This document shows, in pieces, positions 15,718 to 23,820 of a stretch of 64,000 bases of DNA; position 1 is the stretch's first letter; the number at the start of each line of letters is the position of its first letter. Under the pieces are notes generated by a model. The model did no database searches. It was given only the letters and a program-made list of their open reading frames with translations, and was not told the DNA's origin. The position numbers and the translations under genes are program-made. Origin of the DNA: Thermoactinomyces intermedius (GTDB taxonomy: Bacteria; Bacillota; Bacilli; Thermoactinomycetales; Thermoactinomycetaceae); NCBI RefSeq assembly GCF_016055025.1, contig NZ_JAECVW010000002.1, one strand, 5' to 3'.

Positions 15718-17328
15718 CTATGGAAGGCATTTGATTGCCATCGATTCAACGGGCAAACCCTTTTGATATCGTTCGATAAAAGCTTCATATCCGGAAACTC
15801 CTTCAGGCTCCGGAGATAAGATGGTGCTTTCAAGGTTTGCAAAAACTTCCCGGTCCAAAAAGTCCTCCAAATTTTGATACCGATCTTTTCGTTTGGCGAA
15901 AATCGCGAGCAAAGCCATCCCCCAAGCTCCGCCTTCCCCCGCTGTACTCATTACTGCAATTGGGGTATTCAAAGCGTTGGCCAGAACTTGCTGGGCAATG
16001 CCCGGCGTTTTAAACAGACCTCCTTGGGCGATAAAGAATTTTGTTTCGATTTGCTCTTCCTTTTTCAGAATATCCATCCCGATTTTTAACGGGGCCAAGG
16101 CTGCATACAACTGTGCCAGAACAAAATTTGGCAAGGTAAACGTGCTGTCGGGATTCCTGACAAAAAGCGGGCGTCCGGCAGGCATTCTGGTAATATTTTC
16201 CCCCGACAAATAACTGTAATTGACCAATCCCCCCGCATCGCAATCCGCCTTGGCTGCAGCCTGAAACAATGTTTCATATAATTTATTCGTATTTATATCC
16301 ACACCCAGGCATTCTGCAAACTCTTTAAACAGATTGGCCCAAGCATCAATATCCGATGAGCAATTGTTGGTATGGATCATTGCCACAGGGGTGCCATCAG
16401 GTGTCATGACGATGTCGACATCTCTGTAAACTTTTTTCAATGGTTTATCCAAAACAATCATGGAAAAAGCGGAGGTTCCGACTGATATATTTCCTGTCCG
16501 TTTACGAACACTGTTGGTGCTGACCATCCCGGTTCCGGCATCCCCCTCCGGAGGAACCATCAAACTGCCCTCTTGGAGCTTGCCGCCGGCATCCAGCAAC
16601 CGTGCCCCTTCCTTGGTCAATCTCCCTGCGTACTCACCTGCTTTTAAAACTTCCGGCAAAATCTCTTTGATTTTCCATGGGTAAGACGTCACATTTTCCA
16701 AACTCTCAAATCGTTTTAAAAAATCGGCAGAATAAGTTCCGGTAACTTCGTCTACGGGGAAAACCCCCGAAGCATCCCCGATTCCCAACACCTTTTTTCC
16801 GGACAGTTTCCAGTGAACATAACCAGCCAAGGTTGTAATAAAATGAATGTCTTTTACATGAGGCTCTTTGTTTAAGATGGCTTGATACAGATGGGCAATA
16901 CTCCATCGTTCCGGAATATTAAATTGAAACAAGTCGGTTAATTGGTTTGCGGCTTGTTCCGTGATGTTATTACGCCAAGTTCGAAACGGGGTTAACAATT
17001 CTCCGTTTTTCGAAAAAGCCAAATATCCGTGCATCATGGCACTGACACCGATGGCGCCGATCTTGGTGAGCGTGACCTGGTACTTGCTCCGGACTTCTTC
17101 GGCAAGCTGCGCATAACTGCTTCGAATTCCTTCCCATACTTCATCCAATGCATACGTCCAAATTCCATTTTCAAATTTATTCTCCCAGACATAACTACCC
17201 GTCGCAATAGTATGAAAATCATCCGTCACCAGTACGGCTTTGATACGCGTCGATCCCAATTCAATGCCTAACGTGACATCCCCTTGTCGAATGGCCTCAG
17301 AAACTTTAACCAAGTTCACTTCACTCAC
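15718..17328 (-). CDS. araK: FGGY-family sugar kinase, probable ribulokinase (AraK type)
   Basis: 536 residues. N-terminal FGGY signature LGIELGSTRIKAVLV, catalytic-loop SAMMHGYLAF, MVPPEGDAGTGMVSTNSV and NISVGTSAFSMIVL typical of the ATP-binding half, and GEGGAWGMALLAIF near the end. It is not of the AraB type of B. subtilis. In an operon with araD, araA and a sugar transporter the missing step is L-ribulose phosphorylation, so ribulokinase is the inferred activity; a non-orthologous kinase of this type (AraK) has been described in clostridia. The GTG start overlaps the transporter stop codon (GTGA), implying translational coupling. Confidence 0.8.
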   Translation of the reverse strand: MSEVNLVKVSEAIRQGDVTLGIELGSTRIKAVLVTDDFHTIATGSYVWENKFENGIWTYALDEVWEGIRSSYAQLAEEVRSKYQVTLTKIGAIGVSAMMHGYLAFSKNGELLTPFRTWRNNITEQAANQLTDLFQFNIPERWSIAHLYQAILNKEPHVKDIHFITTLAGYVHWKLSGKKVLGIGDASGVFPVDEVTGTYSADFLKRFESLENVTSYPWKIKEILPEVLKAGEYAGRLTKEGARLLDAGGKLQEGSLMVPPEGDAGTGMVSTNSVRKRTGNISVGTSAFSMIVLDKPLKKVYRDVDIVMTPDGTPVAMIHTNNCSSDIDAWANLFKEFAECLGVDINTNKLYETLFQAAAKADCDAGGLVNYSYLSGENITRMPAGRPLFVRNPDSTFTLPNFVLAQLYAALAPLKIGMDILKKEEQIETKFFIAQGGLFKTPGIAQQVLANALNTPIAVMSTAGEGGAWGMALLAIFAKRKDRYQNLEDFLDREVFANLESTILSPEPEGVSGYEAFIERYQKGLPVESMAIKCLP

Positions 17329-18710
17329 CCCAATCTTTTGGTGCCTTTCTCAAATTTCTCAATCTCCTCCAAAGTATGGCCGCGTGTTTCCGGAACGCGT
17401 GTGCGGATAAATAAAACGCCGAGTAAACAAATCAACCCGAAGATTGCAAATACAGCTTCTTGAGACATCGAAGCCGTCATGATCGGGAACAACAGTCCCA
17501 CCAAAAAAGAACCGATCCAGTTAAAAGATGAAGCCAATCCGGATGCCCGCCCGCGGATTAACAGCGGGAAAATTTCCCCTACGATCACCCAGGTCAACGG
17601 AGCCCAAGTAAATGAATAAAAGGCTACATATATACTCAAAAAAACAACGATCATCATCGGATTTGCATTTGGAACCAACACATTCATCACAACCGGGAAA
17701 ATAAAAGACAATCCCATGATGGTTCCGCCGGTCATCAATAAAGCTCGACGGTTAAATTTATCCGCAATCAACAGGAATACAAGGGAACCCAATACAAGAA
17801 TGATCCCTTGAATAATCGGCCACATTAATGCGGATTTTGCCGCATGCCCTGTTGCTTTTTCCACAATCAAGGGAATGTAATAGAAAATGGCGTTCGCGCC
17901 CTGAAATTGTTGAAACGCGGCAATCCCGACACCGGCAATGACCAAATAACGATATTTACTCTGAAAAAGCGTGCTCCATGATGCTTTTTGATTTGCCTTT
18001 TTTTCCTCGATCACGGTTTCTTGAATTTGTTTTATTTCGGATTCGATTTGTTCCGGGTCCTGACGAATATATCCCAATACTTTGCGGGCTTCATTCAGTT
18101 TGTTGTTTTTTATCAGAAAACGGGGGGACTCCGGCAGCCGCAAAACACCGATAAACAGAATCAAAGCGGGCAGGGCGGCCATCCCCAACATCAGACGCCA
18201 AGCCATGGTTACGGATAAATCTTTCAATAAATAATCAACAATATATGATAGCAACATCCCGGAAACGATCATTGTTTGGTTAATTCCGGACAAACGGCCG
18301 CGCAATTTCGCCGGTGCCATTTCCGACATATAAGCCGGGACCAGCGCTGAAGCGGCTCCGACAGCCAGTCCCAATAAAATCCGGACACCGGCCAAAAAAT
18401 AGATTCCATTGTGCGGGGCAATCCCTGACAAAACAGAACCAACGACAAAAACCAGGGAAGCAATTAAAATCATTTTTCGTCGTCCCAAACGGTCTGAAAG
18501 TTGTCCGGCCAAAGCCCCTCCAAAAATCGCCCCAAACATCAGAGAAGAAGTGATCCAACCAATTGCACCGGCATTGTTTTGCAGGTTCCAATCATGTTCC
18601 AAAAAAGGCAAAGCCCCCGTCATCACACCGATATCGTAACCAAAGAGGATGCCACCGAAAGCCCCGAAAAAATAGATAAAGCCACCGGGAATTTTCTTGT
18701 CATTTGCCAT
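17325..18710 (-). CDS. araE: Sugar porter (MFS), probable arabinose:H+ symporter
   Basis: 461 residues with 12 hydrophobic segments and the sugar-porter marks GGILFGYDIGVMTGALPFLE in TM1, DRLGRRK after TM2, PESPRFLI after TM6, QQFQGANAIFYY in TM7, and VPETRGHTLEEIE at the C-terminus. The operon context points to L-arabinose, although xylose or galactose porters look the same. A 183-base gap to araA contains a cre-like site, so it may have partly separate control. Confidence 0.85.
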   Translation of the reverse strand: MANDKKIPGGFIYFFGAFGGILFGYDIGVMTGALPFLEHDWNLQNNAGAIGWITSSLMFGAIFGGALAGQLSDRLGRRKMILIASLVFVVGSVLSGIAPHNGIYFLAGVRILLGLAVGAASALVPAYMSEMAPAKLRGRLSGINQTMIVSGMLLSYIVDYLLKDLSVTMAWRLMLGMAALPALILFIGVLRLPESPRFLIKNNKLNEARKVLGYIRQDPEQIESEIKQIQETVIEEKKANQKASWSTLFQSKYRYLVIAGVGIAAFQQFQGANAIFYYIPLIVEKATGHAAKSALMWPIIQGIILVLGSLVFLLIADKFNRRALLMTGGTIMGLSFIFPVVMNVLVPNANPMMIVVFLSIYVAFYSFTWAPLTWVIVGEIFPLLIRGRASGLASSFNWIGSFLVGLLFPIMTASMSQEAVFAIFGLICLLGVLFIRTRVPETRGHTLEEIEKFEKGTKRLG

Positions 18711-18771
18711 GCCTGTTCCTCCTCATGTTGACCACTTATTGACTTCCCTTTCCTTCATGCATCAATCATGG

Positions 18772-18785
18772 GTAAAACGTTTTCA
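18772..18785 (-). promoter_or_regulatory. cre-like catabolite repression site
   Basis: The minus strand reads TGAAAACGTTTTAC, matching 12 of the 14 positions of the CcpA site TGNAANCGNTNNCA, with a symmetric AAAACGTTTT core. It lies in the araA-araE gap. Glucose repression of the transporter is inferred. Confidence 0.5.
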
Positions 18786-18893
18786 AAAATGTGTTTGGCC
18801 TTGTTTTCCCTGAAACATGAACGGGAAAGTGACCAAGATCCCCTTTTTCAAGAAGGATCCCTTCCGGGGAATCCGATTCCCCGGAAGCTGTGA

Positions 18894-20318
18894 TTACTTG
18901 ATCACCACGTATTCTGCACCCACAAGTTTTGCATAAGTGACGATTTGATCCGTTGTTAAATCCAGCGAAACCACGGTATGGTGCCCGCCTCCGTTCTCAA
19001 TCCAAGCCTGAACCCCGTCACGAAAATTCGGCTTGACGCGCCAAAGCACACGGGCCACCGGAAGTTTTGGCGCAGGAACGGTTGGCTCAAATGCAGAAAC
19101 TTCATTGATCAACAATTTGAAATGCGTACCGAAGTCCGCCATTGAAACAACAACACCATCCCCCGCCTTGCCGTCAAACACCAAACGGGCCGGATCCTCA
19201 CGATTGCCTATTCCCAAGGGAGCTACAACAATTTTCGGTTTGTTTTTTGCCAGCGCAGGATCCACTTCCAACATATGGGATTGAAGCACATACTCTTGAC
19301 CGCTCGCCAATTCATACGTGTAATCTTCCATGAAACCGGTTGAACCGTTGCGGCTCATGATTTTGAGCAACCGGTTGAGTGCCGCCGTCTTCCAATCCCC
19401 TTCGGCGGCAAAGCCGTATCCTTGGGCCGTCAGACGCTGTACGGCAAGCCCCGGAAGTTGTTTCATGCCGTGCAAATCTTCGAAATTTGTTGTGAAAGCA
19501 TTGTAACCCCGCTCATCCAAAAAGCGCTTGATGGCTATTTCATACCGCGCCTGAACTTTCACGCTTTTCTCCCAATCTTCCTTGCTGTACGTCCCGTAAT
19601 CAAATTCATAAAGGTTTGCATACTCTTCAAATAAGGCATCAACTTCCTCATCTTTGACGGCATTCACCTCTTGAACAAGATCGCCGATGCCATAGTAATC
19701 AACAGTCCACCCAAATTGAATCTGCGCTTCGATTTTATCCCCTTCGGTTACCGCAACATTGCGCATGTTGTCGCCAAAACGGGCTACTTTAATCTGGAAG
19801 CTTTCGTTATAAGCAACTGCCACATCCATCCATTCCGCGATTTGCTTCTGTACTTCCTCACGTTTCCAGTATCCGACAACCACTTTATTTTGTTTTTTCA
19901 AGCGGGCATTAATGAAACCATATTCACGGTCGCCATGCGCCGCCTGATTCAGGTTCATAAAATCCATGTCAATCGTTTCCCAAGGAATGCTTTCATTGAA
20001 TTGTGTTGCTAAATGAAGCAATGGTTTTTGCAATAATTTTGTCCCGCGAATCCACATTTTTGCGGGTGAAAACGTATGCATCCATGTGATCACTCCGCAA
20101 ACTTCATCCCGATAATTGACTTCTTTCATGATGTTCGTGATTTTGTCGGCACTCACGGCCAGGTCTTGCAACACAATCGGGTACGGCAATAAACCGCTTT
20201 CATTCAATTCATCCGTAATGGTTTGTGCATGCGCTTTCACCCGGGCCAGCGTTTCTTCCCCATAGAGATGTTGCGAACCCACGACAAACCAAAATTCCCG
20301 TCTTTTTGGCGTTGACAT
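18894..20318 (-). CDS. araA: L-arabinose isomerase
   Basis: 474 residues from ATG 20318 (AGAGGGGTACG upstream). Family landmarks are REFWFVVGSQHLYGEETL, CGVITWMHTFSPAKMWI, PLLHLATQFNESIPWETIDM, NQAAHGDREYGFI, and the metal-site region GSTGFMEDYTYEL with HMLEVDP, ending ENGGGHHTVVSLDLT. It isomerises L-arabinose to L-ribulose. Length and motifs are normal. It follows araD with a short gap. Confidence 0.96.
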   Translation of the reverse strand: MSTPKRREFWFVVGSQHLYGEETLARVKAHAQTITDELNESGLLPYPIVLQDLAVSADKITNIMKEVNYRDEVCGVITWMHTFSPAKMWIRGTKLLQKPLLHLATQFNESIPWETIDMDFMNLNQAAHGDREYGFINARLKKQNKVVVGYWKREEVQKQIAEWMDVAVAYNESFQIKVARFGDNMRNVAVTEGDKIEAQIQFGWTVDYYGIGDLVQEVNAVKDEEVDALFEEYANLYEFDYGTYSKEDWEKSVKVQARYEIAIKRFLDERGYNAFTTNFEDLHGMKQLPGLAVQRLTAQGYGFAAEGDWKTAALNRLLKIMSRNGSTGFMEDYTYELASGQEYVLQSHMLEVDPALAKNKPKIVVAPLGIGNREDPARLVFDGKAGDGVVVSMADFGTHFKLLINEVSAFEPTVPAPKLPVARVLWRVKPNFRDGVQAWIENGGGHHTVVSLDLTTDQIVTYAKLVGAEYVVIK

Positions 20319-20349
20319 CGTACCCCTCTTTTCTTTATTTTCTTTTCTT

Positions 20350-21051
20350 TTAATTTTGTCCGTAATAGGCATTTTTTCCGTGTTTTCTATAATAGTGCTT
20401 ATCTAAAATATGTTTCGGCAATTCTTTCGCAAAGTGATTTAATTCTTGTGTAAAGAAATTCATTTTTGAAATTTCTTCAAGCACGACACTATGCATGACC
20501 GCCGATCTTACATCTTTCCCCCATGTAAACGGACCATGTCCTTTTAACAAAACCCCGGGAACGGCCAAGATATCCAATCCCCGTTCTTCAAATGTTTCAA
20601 TAATCACGTTTCCCGTTTCTGTTTCATACCCGCGTTCAATTTCTTTTGGCGTCAGAAAACGGGCGCATGGAATGGAACCGTGGAATGTATCTGCATGCGT
20701 GGTTCCCATCGCGGGAACATCCAAACCTGCCTGAGCCCAGATGGTTGCCCATGTCGAATGCGTATGCACAATCCCGCCAATTTTCTCATAATGCTTATAG
20801 AGCACCGCGTGAGTGGGTGTGTCCGATGAAGGCTTCAGCTTACCTTCAACCACATTGCCTTCCAAATCAACCACCACCATGTCACCGGGCTTCATCGTTG
20901 CATAATCAACACCACTGGGTTTGATCACAAATAAACCGCTTTCACGATCAATCGCACTTGCATTCCCCCAAGTATATTTCACCAGCCCGTGTTCAACCAA
21001 TTGCAAATTGGCTTGAAGCACTTCTTCTTTCAGCTGTTCCAACAATTTCAT
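20350..21051 (-). CDS. araD: L-ribulose-5-phosphate 4-epimerase
   Basis: About 233 residues of the class II aldolase fold: YTWGNASAIDRESGLFVIKP, KPSSDTPTHAVLY, the zinc pair HTHS (GGIVHTHSTWATIWAQ), GTTHADTFHG, and LLKGHGPFTWG. ATG 21051 lies directly against GGAGGG, which is too close for efficient initiation. A TTG two codons later (21045) has a 7-base spacer and aligns with the start of B. subtilis AraD, so TTG may be the true start. First gene of the ara operon, divergent from araR. Confidence 0.93.
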   Translation of the reverse strand: MKLLEQLKEEVLQANLQLVEHGLVKYTWGNASAIDRESGLFVIKPSGVDYATMKPGDMVVVDLEGNVVEGKLKPSSDTPTHAVLYKHYEKIGGIVHTHSTWATIWAQAGLDVPAMGTTHADTFHGSIPCARFLTPKEIERGYETETGNVIIETFEERGLDILAVPGVLLKGHGPFTWGKDVRSAVMHSVVLEEISKMNFFTQELNHFAKELPKHILDKHYYRKHGKNAYYGQN

Positions 21052-21095
21052 CCCTCCGGTTTCCGACTTAAAATCAATGGTTAAAAACAATCACC

Positions 21096-21109
21096 GGGGA
21101 GCGCTTTTA
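21096..21109 (-). promoter_or_regulatory. Possible cre site upstream of araD
   Basis: The minus strand reads TAAAAGCGCTCCCC, with the AAGCGCT core of a CcpA site but two mismatches at conserved outer positions. It lies 45 bases before araD. Confidence 0.35.
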
Positions 21110-21124
21110 AGGTAAGTATATTTT

Positions 21125-21169
21125 TTATACGTACATATGTCAATCTTAAACAAAATATGTGCATACATC
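21125..21169. promoter_or_regulatory. Two AraR operator-like boxes near araD
   Basis: TATACGTACATATG (21126-21139) and AATATGTGCATACATC (21154-21169) both resemble the AraR consensus ATTTGTACGTACAAAT. Their centres are about 28 bases apart. Paired AraR boxes normally repress the arabinose operon. Confidence 0.65.
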
Positions 21170-21303
21170 TTCTACAAAATAAATGATATTCTCATTTATA
21201 TTTATGTATTAACAAACGAAATGAATGACGCCGATTACGATTATTGGAAATTTGTTCGCACCAATTGTTTAACTGCTTTCGATTCATTTCACATCATGTT
21301 AAG

Positions 21304-21319
21304 ATATGTCCATACAAAT
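21304..21319. promoter_or_regulatory. AraR operator-like box near araR
   Basis: ATATGTCCATACAAAT matches the AraR consensus at 13 of 16 positions and lies about 50 bases before the araR start, which fits autoregulation. Confidence 0.65.
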
Positions 21320-21367
21320 TTTTAAAACGGAAGCAAAGCACAAACAACTTTCAGGAGCAGTGGTAAT

Positions 21368-22465
21368 ATGAAACCAAAGTATCAAGCAATCATCGATGAC
21401 ATCAAAAGTAAAATTCTTTCCGGGGAATACAGTGTTGGAGAACAAATCCCCACGGAGTCAGCCTTGCAGGAAATATACAAAGTCAGCCGGCACACTGTGC
21501 GAAAAGCCATTTTGGAACTGTCAAAGGAAGGCTTTTTAAGAAGCAGCAAGGGGTCCGGAACCTATGTCAGCAATCAGTTCCAAATAAAGTCGGGGGCCCA
21601 CTCAAATCAAAAAACCATCGGGGTGATCACAACCTATATTTCGGATTACATTTTTCCTTCCATCATTCGGGGCATCGAAAGAAGACTGAATGAGGATAAC
21701 TATTCATTGCTGCTGGCCAGCACCAATAATGAGATCGAACAAGAAAAAAAAGCCTTGGAAATGATGTTGTCTTCGGGCATCGACGGATTGATCGTCGAAC
21801 CCACCAAAAGCAACTTGTACAATCCCAATATTTCATACTACTTGTCATTAAAGAAACAAAACGTTCCGTTTATTATGATCAATGCTTATTACAATGAATT
21901 GGATGTCCCTTTTCTTTGTCTGGATGATGTACAGTCCAGTTATCTTGCAACCAACGAATTGATTTCCAAAGGACACACGCAAATCGGACTCATTGCAAAA
22001 ATGGATGATTTACAGGGTAAGCACAGAATGAAGGGGTATATCAAAGCGCTCGAGGAAGCCCGACTCCCTTTTCAGCCGGAGTTGGTCTTATCATTCAATA
22101 CAGAGACAAAGCCGGCTTTGGGCATGAACTTAAAAGATTTCCTGAACAAACATCTGAATGAATTGACGGCCATTGTCTGCTACAATGACGAGGTCGCATT
22201 TGAATTGGTAAATGTATGCAGACAACTTGACATCCCGGTTCCGGACAAATTGTCAATTATTGGTCAGGACAATTCTTTTCTCGCCAAAACCTCTTTTATT
22301 AAGCTGACGACATTGACACACCCGCAAGAACAAATGGGTTATGATGCTGCCAATTGGATTATTAAGAAATTACAGGGTAAAAAGGATTTACCTTACCAAA
22401 CCTATTATCAACCCAGATTAATCGAAGGTGAAACAGTGAAAGAATTGAATAAAGAGAACCCCTGA
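21368..22465 (+). CDS. araR: Arabinose operon repressor AraR
   Basis: 365 residues: an N-terminal GntR-type winged helix (IIDDIKSKILSGEYSVGEQI, VSRHTVRKAILELSKEGFL, GSGTYVSN) joined to a LacI/GalR-type sugar-binding domain (IGVITTYISDYIFPSIIRGI, FIMINAYYNELDVPFL, VCYNDEVAFELVN, SIIGQDNSFLAK). This fusion is the hallmark of AraR; length matches the family (about 360). It sits divergently from araD, and AraR boxes occupy the shared gap. L-arabinose should release it from DNA. Confidence 0.93.
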   Translation: MKPKYQAIIDDIKSKILSGEYSVGEQIPTESALQEIYKVSRHTVRKAILELSKEGFLRSSKGSGTYVSNQFQIKSGAHSNQKTIGVITTYISDYIFPSIIRGIERRLNEDNYSLLLASTNNEIEQEKKALEMMLSSGIDGLIVEPTKSNLYNPNISYYLSLKKQNVPFIMINAYYNELDVPFLCLDDVQSSYLATNELISKGHTQIGLIAKMDDLQGKHRMKGYIKALEEARLPFQPELVLSFNTETKPALGMNLKDFLNKHLNELTAIVCYNDEVAFELVNVCRQLDIPVPDKLSIIGQDNSFLAKTSFIKLTTLTHPQEQMGYDAANWIIKKLQGKKDLPYQTYYQPRLIEGETVKELNKENP

Positions 22466-22483
22466 TAATTTCCATAAACATAA

Positions 22484-22536
22484 AACAACCCCGCTCGAAA
22501 CTTCACTGAGTCCAGTGACTTAAGCGGGGATGTTTT
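22484..22536. terminator. Terminator after araR
   Basis: AACAACCCCGCT pairs with AGCGGGGATGTT around a loop containing a smaller CACTG / CAGTG stem; TTGTTT follows. It separates araR from the convergent dioxygenase gene. Confidence 0.75.
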
Positions 22537-22659
22537 GTTTTAGTGCCTGTTATTTTCCATATCCGGCAACAATCCACCGATTTCACGTTACAGTTCACGA
22601 CCAACAGATTATCTCCAATCGTTACATGGACAAATAAAAAAGAGGGAAAGTTCCCTCTT

Positions 22660-23586
22660 TTAATACGGCTGGTCGCCAACGATGGCCACCCGTTCGGCTT
22701 GGCGGGGATTGGGATAATAGTCGGAAACCGCGTAATGTTGAGTGGCCCGGTTATCCCAGAAAGCGATCGTGTTTTCTTCCCAGCGAAAACGGACTTGGTA
22801 CTCGGGAATCTGCGCCTGCCGAAACAAATATTGCAGCAATGCCTCGCTCTCTTCTGGTTTCATCCCGACGATCCGGGTTGTAAAGGACGGATTCACAAAC
22901 AAAGTTTTGCGCTCGGTTTCCGGATGGGTCCGGACCACCGGGTGTTCCACAGGAGGGAATTCGGCTTGTTTTTCCGCCAATTCTTCTTTTGTCATGAAAT
23001 CGCTGAAAGCCGGGGTAAAGTCGTGAATGGCGGTCAGCCCGTCGATGCTCTCCTTGATCTTGTCGGGTAAATTGTCATAGGCGGCTCCCATGTCTGCCCA
23101 CAGTGTATCGCCCCCAACCGGCGGAACCTTGATCATTTTCAACAGGCAAGCTTTTGCCGGACGGGGCCGGAAAGTCACATCGGTATGCCAGATATTTTCG
23201 TATCCGGCTTGCTTTTGATCCCTGGCAAACCGGACAAATTCCTTGGACTCGCCTTGCGGCAAAAAAGGGTGAACCTCCAGTTCTCCCCATAACCGTGCAA
23301 AAACTTTCAGTTGTTCACTGGTGACGTTTTGATTTCGGAAGAAAAGCACCTTCCACTCAAGCAGCGCCCGGTTCAATTCGGCTTGCAGCTCCGGTGTGAC
23401 AGGCCCGCTCAAGTTGACCCCGGCAATTTCAGCACCGATTACCGGCGTGAGCGGCTTCACTTTGAACAGGGTATAAGGGCGCTCCTTTGTTCCTTCCGGC
23501 AAACGGCGTAAATGGCGCGGACCGACATGATCTTCCCGGTTTTCAAACTTGAGCGGACGGGAATCTCCGGAAATGAATCCAGACAT
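22660..23586 (-). CDS. TauD/TfdA-family Fe(II)/2-oxoglutarate dioxygenase
   Basis: 308 residues from ATG 23586 (AAAGGAGCAGGTGCC upstream). Fold landmarks are PVIGAEIAGVNLSGPVTPEL, LLEWKVLFFRNQNVT, the iron pair in WHTDVTFRPRPA (H-x-D), GGDTLWADMGAAYDNLP, the distal His in DNRATQHYAVSDY and the 2-oxoglutarate Arg in RQAERVAIVGD. Family members oxidise taurine, alkyl sulfonates or sulfate esters, or aryloxyacetates. No sulfonate transporter is adjacent, so the substrate is open. It has its own promoter and a terminator in the leader. Confidence 0.85.
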   Translation of the reverse strand: MSGFISGDSRPLKFENREDHVGPRHLRRLPEGTKERPYTLFKVKPLTPVIGAEIAGVNLSGPVTPELQAELNRALLEWKVLFFRNQNVTSEQLKVFARLWGELEVHPFLPQGESKEFVRFARDQKQAGYENIWHTDVTFRPRPAKACLLKMIKVPPVGGDTLWADMGAAYDNLPDKIKESIDGLTAIHDFTPAFSDFMTKEELAEKQAEFPPVEHPVVRTHPETERKTLFVNPSFTTRIVGMKPEESEALLQYLFRQAQIPEYQVRFRWEENTIAFWDNRATQHYAVSDYYPNPRQAERVAIVGDQPY

Positions 23587-23624
23587 GGCACCTGCTCCTT
23601 TCAACGGGATTTCCAAACAAAAAA

Positions 23625-23668
23625 GGAGGTCCCAATCCGGCCGTAAAAGCCGGGATACAGGAACCTCC
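23625..23668 (-). terminator. Leader terminator (attenuator) upstream of the dioxygenase
   Basis: On the minus strand a 9-bp stem GGAGGTTCC / GGGACCTCC encloses a CCGGC / GCCGG stem and is followed by TTTTTTG. It lies between the promoter and the start codon, so it must be regulated or leaky. It does not match any riboswitch class I can recall. Confidence 0.75.
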
Positions 23669-23718
23669 AGTGATCTGGTCGGATAATTATATATTTCACA
23701 TCTGTTTACTCGGAAATA

Positions 23719-23747
23719 ATGATACCAAAAATTACTTATGATGTCAA
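23719..23747 (-). promoter_or_regulatory. SigA-type promoter of the dioxygenase gene
   Basis: TTGACA and TATCAT separated by exactly 17 bases on the minus strand. The start point should be near 23710, giving a leader of about 125 bases containing the hairpin. Confidence 0.7.
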
Positions 23748-23787
23748 TCAGTGATGGTTCTTCAGGGTTCACCCTGGAAAAGAAGAC

Positions 23788-23820
23788 GGGGCAAGCAACA
23801 CACCATGATGCGCTTACCCC
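23788..23820 (-). terminator. Terminator overlapping the cobB stop
   Basis: GGGGTAAGC / GCTTGCCCC stem on the minus strand, followed by GTCTTCTTTTCC. It overlaps the last codons of cobB. Confidence 0.6.

Noticed and set aside
21137..21325. 62-codon open frame between araD and araR
   Set aside because: It has no ribosome-binding site, is AT-rich and overlaps the AraR operators.
23587..23750. Dioxygenase leader as a SAM, T-box, preQ1 or fluoride riboswitch
   Set aside because: None of the conserved blocks of these classes is present; only a promoter and a terminator can be supported.
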